From contig NZ_BOMN01000115.1 of assembly GCF_016862215.1 (NCBI RefSeq), forward strand, positions 95,411 to 159,410: 64,000 nt of DNA. The letters run 5' to 3'. Positions within the stretch are counted from its first letter, which is position 1, and every line of letters begins with the position of its first letter. Below are positions 59,648 through 64,000 of this stretch, piece by piece. Both the position numbers and the translations under genes were made by a program. Below the pieces are notes generated by a model. That model did no database searches. It saw nothing but the letters and a program-made list of their open reading frames with translations, and had not been told where the DNA came from. The stretch comes from Winogradskya humida (GTDB lineage: Bacteria > Actinomycetota > Actinomycetes > Mycobacteriales > Micromonosporaceae).

Positions 59648-60757
59648 ATGTCGCGGGTGTCGCGTCGCAGTTTGCTCACGCTGGCCGCCGTGGCCGCCCT
59701 CCCGGCGGCCTGTTCGCGCCAATCGCCCGAGACGTCCGCGTTGCCCACCCCGGCGGGCTCACCGTCCGCATCGCTCGCGCCGCCGGCATCCCCGGCGGCC
59801 TCCGCGTCGGCGGTGAGCAGCCTCGGCCCCGCGGCCACCGTCACCGCCTCCCCGTCGGCGTCCGCGTCCGCCTCGGCCACCGCGTCCAAGAACGCCAAGG
59901 TCGCCCGCGACACCGGCCGGGGCGGTCCGGTGTCGCCGGCCACCGGCAAGGTCATGCTCGGCGCGTACCTCAGCCTCAGCGGCCGGTCAGCGAGCGAGAG
60001 CCTGGCATTGCGCCGCTCCCAACTCGGCCGCGACCAGCGGATCGTCCACCAGTTCTGGGCGTGGGACGAGGCAATGCCACGCACCCGCTCCAACGTCCCG
60101 TCCAGCAGCACGCTCATGATCTCCTGGCACGGCGTTGCCTGGAACAAAATCAACGGCGGCGCCTCGGACAAGCTCATCGCCGCCGCAGCCCGCAACCTCG
60201 CCGCCCAGGGCAAACCCCTCCTCGTCCGCTGGGCCTGGGAGATGAACGGCGACTGGTTCGAGTGGGGCGGCGCGAGCAACGGCAAAAACGCCGACGGGTA
60301 CGTCTCCGCGTGGCGCCGCATCCACGGCATCTTCGCCGACGAGGGCGCTGACAACGTCTCCTGGGTCTGGAGCCCGAACTGGAACTCCAGCCCCGGCGAC
60401 GCCTGGAACAAAATGCAGCGCTACTACCCCGGCGACGACTATGTGGACTGGGTCGGCGTCTCCGGCTACAACTTCTACAAGGAATCCCCGGCCACCCTGT
60501 TCAACCCCATCGTGAACGCCTACGGCGCGAAGAAGCCCATCATCGTCACCGAAACCGCCGCCATCGACTTCGGCGGCACCACCAAGGCCGACTGGACCGA
60601 CGACCTGGCCGCCTACGCCCGCCGCACCCCCGAACTCAGCGCCATAGTCTGGTTCGACACCGACACCCACAACGACACCAACTTCCGCATAGACAGCACC
60701 ACAGCGTCCCTCGCGGCCTACCGCCGAATGGCCGCGAACTCCCACTTCCAGGGCTAA
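59648..60757 (+). CDS. GH26 beta-mannanase lipoprotein
   Basis: The 369-residue protein starts at an ATG with GGAAGAGGG upstream; an in-frame GTG at 59639 is too close to that site. It has a lipoprotein leader (LLTLAAVAALPAACS, lipid Cys22), a Ser/Ala/Pro linker to about residue 80, then a GH26 TIM barrel. LLVRWAWEMNGDWFEWGG contains the acid/base Glu and IIVTETAAID the nucleophile Glu, with WVWSPNW and VDWVGVSGYN between them. It should cleave mannan or a related beta-glycan at the cell surface. Confidence 0.9.
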   Translation: MSRVSRRSLLTLAAVAALPAACSRQSPETSALPTPAGSPSASLAPPASPAASASAVSSLGPAATVTASPSASASASATASKNAKVARDTGRGGPVSPATGKVMLGAYLSLSGRSASESLALRRSQLGRDQRIVHQFWAWDEAMPRTRSNVPSSSTLMISWHGVAWNKINGGASDKLIAAAARNLAAQGKPLLVRWAWEMNGDWFEWGGASNGKNADGYVSAWRRIHGIFADEGADNVSWVWSPNWNSSPGDAWNKMQRYYPGDDYVDWVGVSGYNFYKESPATLFNPIVNAYGAKKPIIVTETAAIDFGGTTKADWTDDLAAYARRTPELSAIVWFDTDTHNDTNFRIDSTTASLAAYRRMAANSHFQG

Positions 60758-60817
60758 CCCGGCCGCAGCCCCGCCCCCGGCATCATTGCCACGAAAGCCT
60801 GTCAATACGGTTGCCCC

Positions 60818-61729
60818 GTGACAGATCAGCCCTCCAACGCGTACCAGCACCCCCTCGCACCCCCGGTAGACCCCTTCGACCCCCCAATGCACGACCCCAA
60901 CTCCCCGCCCCCCGCCACCCAGACTCTCGGCCCCCAGAGTCTCGGCGCTCAGAGTTTCGGCGCTCACCACCCGGCCCCTCAGCTCGCCGGCACGCAGGGT
61001 TTCGGCGCCGAGCACCTTGGCGCTCAGAGTTTCGGCGCTCACCACCCCGCCCCTCAGCTCGCCGGCACGCAGAGTTTCGGCGCCGAGCACCTCGGGACCC
61101 AGCACCCCGGCTCCCTCGATGCTCCCCGCGGGCCCGGCAATGTCCCCGGCAACCGCAGCCTCACGGGCATCGTCATCGGACTGAGCGCCCTGCTCTTCAT
61201 CGGCGCCGCGGTAGTGATCGTCAGCCTCTGGCACCACGACAAAACAGCGGGCCAAACCCCCGCAGCCGCGGCCACAGCCTCGTCCGCCCCGGCCCCCGCA
61301 CCCCCGGCCCCCGCGCCCGCCGACCCGACAGCCTCCGACCCGGCAGCCTCCGATCCCGCGTCGTCCGACCCCACGCCGTCGGACCCCACGCCATCCGGAA
61401 CCGGCTCGTCAGATTCCTCGGCCAGTGACGATGTCGCATCCTGGCCGGAGTTGCGGGCGCTGCCCGGAAGCGCCGAGGCATCACTGCGTTTCGCGAAGGA
61501 CGGCCCGGAAACCAAGGTCGCGTTCGTGAACACCACCGCCGGCACCGTGAGCATCTCGTGGCTGGACACCGACGGCAAACGTGTCGAGTACGCAACCCTG
61601 AAGCCCGGCGACACCTACACCCAGAAAACCTACGTCGGCCACTTCTGGGTCGCCGCCCGCACCGACAACGCCGAGGCGATCGCAGTCTTCCAGCCGACAA
61701 CCCACCCCTGCCGAGCCATCATCCGCTGA
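60818..61729 (+). CDS. Membrane protein with tandem repeats and a C-terminal VHL-beta-like domain
   Basis: The 303-residue protein has four parts. First is a cytosolic Pro/Gln/Gly-rich region with two 25-residue repeats (43-67 and 68-92, core SFGAHHPAPQLAGTQ). One membrane span is at about 115-137 (LTGIVIGLSALLFIGAAVVIVSL). A secreted low-complexity linker of Pro, Ala, Ser and Asp follows, then a beta-rich domain at about 219-300. That domain reads TKVAFVNTTAGTVSISWLDTDGKRVEYATLKPGDTYTQKTYVGHFWVAAR, the pattern of the von Hippel-Lindau beta domain found in some bacterial secreted proteins. Its function is unknown; surface protein binding is plausible. Confidence 0.75.
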   Translation: MTDQPSNAYQHPLAPPVDPFDPPMHDPNSPPPATQTLGPQSLGAQSFGAHHPAPQLAGTQGFGAEHLGAQSFGAHHPAPQLAGTQSFGAEHLGTQHPGSLDAPRGPGNVPGNRSLTGIVIGLSALLFIGAAVVIVSLWHHDKTAGQTPAAAATASSAPAPAPPAPAPADPTASDPAASDPASSDPTPSDPTPSGTGSSDSSASDDVASWPELRALPGSAEASLRFAKDGPETKVAFVNTTAGTVSISWLDTDGKRVEYATLKPGDTYTQKTYVGHFWVAARTDNAEAIAVFQPTTHPCRAIIR

Positions 61730-61782
61730 CCCCCGCCCGCCCACCCGTACCGCCCTCCACCCGACCTGACATGATCATCTAT

Positions 61783-62178
61783 ATGTCCACAACTCCGACG
61801 AACGATCTCACAGCACCACCGATCACCCGTCCGCAACGATCGGCCTGGCTTCCCCGCTCCGGAGGAGCAACAGCAGTCCTGTGCGTCACCGCGCTCATCG
61901 CCGCACTGCCCGCGCTGTACTTCGTGTTCCTGGCCTTCGCCTCGTTCCTGTGCATGAGTGACTCGTGCTCGAACACGAACATGCTCTACTCCGTCCCCTT
62001 CGCACTGGCCGCGGTCCTGCTGGCACTGTCCCCGTTCGCCGCGGTCCGGCTCTACCAAGGAAAGTGGGCAGCCGCTCCCCAGCTGCGCCTGGCCGCGGTC
62101 CTGGCCGCGGTCCTGGCTGCGGACGTCCTGATCGTGGGCGGACTCATGACGCTGTTCATGTGGTACCTCTCCTCCTAG
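61783..62178 (+). CDS. Small integral membrane protein
   Basis: The 131-residue protein has three hydrophobic segments (GGATAVLCVTALIAALPALYFVFLAFASF, VPFALAAVLLALSPFAAV and LAAVLAAVLAADVLIVGGLMTLFMWYL) and two nearby Cys residues (CMSDSC) in the first outside loop. The preferred start is the ATG at 61783 (MSTTPTNDL); an ATG at 61771 is also in frame. No Shine-Dalgarno sequence stands out. I do not recognise the family. Confidence 0.7.
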   Translation: MSTTPTNDLTAPPITRPQRSAWLPRSGGATAVLCVTALIAALPALYFVFLAFASFLCMSDSCSNTNMLYSVPFALAAVLLALSPFAAVRLYQGKWAAAPQLRLAAVLAAVLAADVLIVGGLMTLFMWYLSS

Positions 62179-62181
62179 GCC

Positions 62182-62400
62182 TCACCGAGCCCGCTTGGTG
62201 TGAGCCAGGCCGATTGGTGTGGCCGAGCCGGTTGCTGGAGCCGAGCCCGCTTGGTGTGAGCCAGGCCGGTTGGTGTGAGCCAGGCCGTTTGGCGCGACCG
62301 AGCCGGTTGCTGGAGCCGAGCCGGGTTGGTGTGGCTGAACCCGTTTGGTGTGGCCGAGCCCGGTTGTATGGCCGGGCCCGGCTGGCGTGGCCAAGCATGA
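62182..62400. repeat. Degenerate 19-bp minisatellite
   Basis: About eleven units of a 19-base word fill the space between two convergent genes. On the minus strand the unit is close to CACACCAACCGGCTCGGCT, with frequent changes in the middle. Because 19 is not a multiple of three, all frames read through it in turn, giving open but meaningless repeat frames (Asn-Arg-Pro-Gly-Ser-His-Gln types). Unit boundaries alternate between GGCT and GGCC ends, suggesting unequal crossing-over or slippage. Confidence 0.7.
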
Positions 62401-62447
62401 TGGGCGTGGGCGGGCATGGTGGGCGGGCGGGGCGTTGGGAGCGATGG

Positions 62448-63470
62448 TCATGGTCCGATTCGCCGTAGGGTGATCGTGGTCAGTTCGGTCGGCGTGGTGG
62501 TGGTGTTGCCGCGGCAGGAGTACGAGTCGGGCAGGGCGAAGTCCCCGGCCTCCGGGACCAGGGAAGCCCCGCCCGGCTCGCTCAGCGTCGCCGTGACGGC
62601 GGGCTCGGCCAGCTCCATCCGGCCGTGCCGCGCATCCAGCCGCCACCGGATGGTCCCCGCCCCCGAATATGCGACCGTCCCGATGGTCTGCGCGCCTGAG
62701 TGCGCCACCGCCGAGACGGTCTCCGAGCCAAGATAGAGCGTCGCCGCGCCGTCGCCGGTGAACGACCAGATCGCACCTCGGCGTTCGACCCAGGCAACCG
62801 TCGCATCCCGCAGCAACGCGGGCTGCAGATGTGGCACCTCGGCCCAGAACCCGACCAGGCACGCGTCGATCGCAGTCACCGTGCGCGGCCCAGGCCACCC
62901 GGCTGCCGGTATCGCCGCAGCCAGCACGAGCAAGCTTCCGGCCGCAAGACACCACGCGCCAACGGCCCGGTCTCGCAACCGGTCGAGCTCCCGCGTGATC
63001 ACCGCCCGGAACCGTGCCCGGTCGGTCCGGAACAGAATGACCAGCCCTACATCGAGCCGCACACAGGGCCGCCAGGGCAACCCGAAAGCCCGGCCCTCCG
63101 ATGTGTACGCATACGGCGCCAGCACCCACGCCGGCTCCCGCCCGGGCCCGGCCAACCCGGCCAACCCGGCCAATTCCGCCCCGAGTCCCTCCGGCACCTG
63201 ATCGCTGCCCCGCAGCATCCACCACGGATGCAGCGCGGCAACCCCCACCACCATGGCAACGCCGACGATCATGACCCGAGCGACCCAGCTGACCAAACCG
63301 TCGACGACCGGCGTGATGCAGTCGCGGAAAGCATCGCCGGGCAGCGTCGAACACTGCTCCCGGACCGCCACCAGTGCAGCCGCATGCGAGGGCACCGCAC
63401 CATAGGACAGCAGCGCGAGAACGGCGCAGATCCCAGCACCGCCGACGATCCGGACCACCCACCACCTCAC
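62448..63470 (-). CDS. Membrane protein resembling an M48-type peptidase without its active site
   Basis: The GTG at 63470 overlaps the upstream stop (GTGA). The 340-residue protein has hydrophobic segments near 5-25, 60-82 and 175-192. VGLVILFRTDRARFRAVITRELDRLRDRAVGAW occupies the place where M48/M56 peptidases have LFRxDRxxFxxVxxHExxHxRxRDV. The zinc motif HExxH reads RELDR (160-164), so the metal site is lost. An extracytoplasmic beta-rich tail (LYLGSETVSAVAHSGAQTIGTVAYSGAGTIRWRLDARHG) follows. It may be a non-catalytic regulator or substrate binder; the family link is an inference. Confidence 0.6.
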   Translation of the reverse strand: MRWWVVRIVGGAGICAVLALLSYGAVPSHAAALVAVREQCSTLPGDAFRDCITPVVDGLVSWVARVMIVGVAMVVGVAALHPWWMLRGSDQVPEGLGAELAGLAGLAGPGREPAWVLAPYAYTSEGRAFGLPWRPCVRLDVGLVILFRTDRARFRAVITRELDRLRDRAVGAWCLAAGSLLVLAAAIPAAGWPGPRTVTAIDACLVGFWAEVPHLQPALLRDATVAWVERRGAIWSFTGDGAATLYLGSETVSAVAHSGAQTIGTVAYSGAGTIRWRLDARHGRMELAEPAVTATLSEPGGASLVPEAGDFALPDSYSCRGNTTTTPTELTTITLRRIGP

Positions 63471-63934
63471 GCCGCGCCGTCCAGCCACAACGCCCCACCC
63501 TGAAATGCCCCGCCCCACAACGCCGGCCCCGCGATCGCGTCGGCGAGCCGGAGCGCCCGCCCCGGCGCCCACCGCCCAGCGCCGGTCAGCACCTCAACGA
63601 TGATCGAATGAACCCGAACATCCCCCGACAGCAGCCGCCCTGCCCCGCCGAGCCCTGCCCCATCGAGCCCTGCCCCGCCGAGATCCAGGCCCCTGAAACC
63701 CGGACCGCCGGGTCGCAGCGCAACCTCGATCAGGTGGTCCGAGATCATCCGGGCGGCCTCCAGCATGAGCGTGGTGAACGGCACGTCCGCACCGCCGAGC
63801 GCCCGCTCCCGATCCCGGAAGTAGGCCCGGGCCAGCACCCGGAACAGGTCACGCTCAGACTCCACTCCGGCCCGCTTGATGAGCGCCTCGGCCAGCCTCG
63901 ATATCGCGCGTGAGTCCACCACCGGTTCCAGCAC
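63467..63934 (-). CDS. Hypothetical protein coupled to the membrane protein
   Basis: The GTG at 63934 has GGGAGGG upstream. The 155-residue protein opens with a helical region (AISRLAEALIKRAGVESERDLFRVLARAYFRDRERALGG). It then has a turn-rich stretch of five-residue type (GLDLGGAGLDGAGLGGAG), encoded by a short DNA repeat, and a second helical part. It overlaps the next gene by four bases, so the two are made together. I do not recognise the family. Confidence 0.65.
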   Translation of the reverse strand: MLEPVVDSRAISRLAEALIKRAGVESERDLFRVLARAYFRDRERALGGADVPFTTLMLEAARMISDHLIEVALRPGGPGFRGLDLGGAGLDGAGLGGAGRLLSGDVRVHSIIVEVLTGAGRWAPGRALRLADAIAGPALWGGAFQGGALWLDGAA

Positions 63935-64000
63935 AGGGCACCCTCCCGGTTACCCGGCGGCCCGACCGCCGGAACGACTTGGGCTATCATTCGAACATAT

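Noticed and set aside
62156..62417. Minus-strand open frames across the minisatellite (Asn-Arg-Pro-Gly repeats)
   Set aside because: The 19-base period puts all three frames in rotation, so the open frames are by-products of the repeat; no start signal or flanking domain exists.

Overview
The window is high-GC DNA (about 70 percent G+C) with many GTG starts, dense ATGA/GTGA stop-start overlaps and strong third-position G/C bias. It encodes MmyB-type XRE regulators, secreted GH6 and GH9 cellulases, a spore photoproduct lyase and a SpoIIE-type phosphatase. Together these suggest a soil, spore-forming actinomycete, most likely of the Micromonosporaceae (Actinoplanes-like). The family is an inference; no rRNA or tRNA gene was seen. 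No CRISPR array, insertion sequence or prophage was found.

Layout. 1-1.6 kb: start of a secreted alpha/beta hydrolase, small ORFs and an SDR. 1.7-12.3 kb: a sugar or uronate catabolic locus. Eight minus-strand genes (solute-binding protein, two permeases, two Gfo/Idh/MocA oxidoreductases alternating with two TIM-barrel isomerase-like proteins, and a LarA-family nickel-pincer racemase/epimerase) are transcribed away from uronate isomerase (uxaC) and a fructuronate-reductase-like gene. 12.3-15.6 kb: a secreted orphan, a P-loop kinase, an SDR, an XRE regulator and an internally deleted FMN reductase. 15.6-19.4 kb: a LacI regulator followed by larE, larB and larC, which make the nickel-pincer cofactor LarA needs. 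An identical 14-bp palindrome core sits just upstream of uxaC and just upstream of larE, tying the two loci together. 19.4-25.7 kb: secreted GH114, GH6, GH9 and GH6 enzymes with a DeoR/LacI hybrid regulator. 25.8-27.3 kb: an AT-richer island with one orphan gene.

27.3-40.8 kb: a guanidine (urea) carboxylase module. It has the biotin-dependent carboxylase, a TetR regulator, an Opp/Dpp-type ABC importer, a metallo-beta-lactamase-fold hydrolase, two DUF1989 proteins (carboxyguanidine deiminase subunits in characterised systems) and allophanate hydrolase. Both divergent promoter regions share a sequence motif that is probably the TetR operator. 40.8-43.5 kb: a DUF6624 protein, two decayed genes (SDR, HAD) and a second XRE regulator. 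43.5-48.2 kb: type II NADH dehydrogenase, spore photoproduct lyase, a small lipoprotein, and a cyclase-family enzyme divergent from a MarR regulator.

48.2-53.9 kb: a MacAB-like exporter (permease, ATPase, adaptor) divergent from a two-component system. 53.9-59.5 kb: a paralogue of the small lipoprotein, a GAF/SpoIIE phosphatase with promoter repeats, an L,D-transpeptidase, a cold-shock protein with a structured leader, a PilZ-like protein, and a MarR regulator divergent from a luciferase-like oxidoreductase. 59.5-64 kb: a GH26 mannanase lipoprotein, a membrane protein with an extracytoplasmic VHL-beta-like domain, a small membrane protein, a 19-bp degenerate minisatellite and two coupled membrane-associated orphans.

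The most interesting proposal is that the LarA homologue works on an aldonate in uronate breakdown. Glucuronate would go to fructuronate and then mannonate through uxaC and the reductase, and a nickel-pincer 2-epimerase would convert mannonate to gluconate. No mannonate dehydratase is present in the window.
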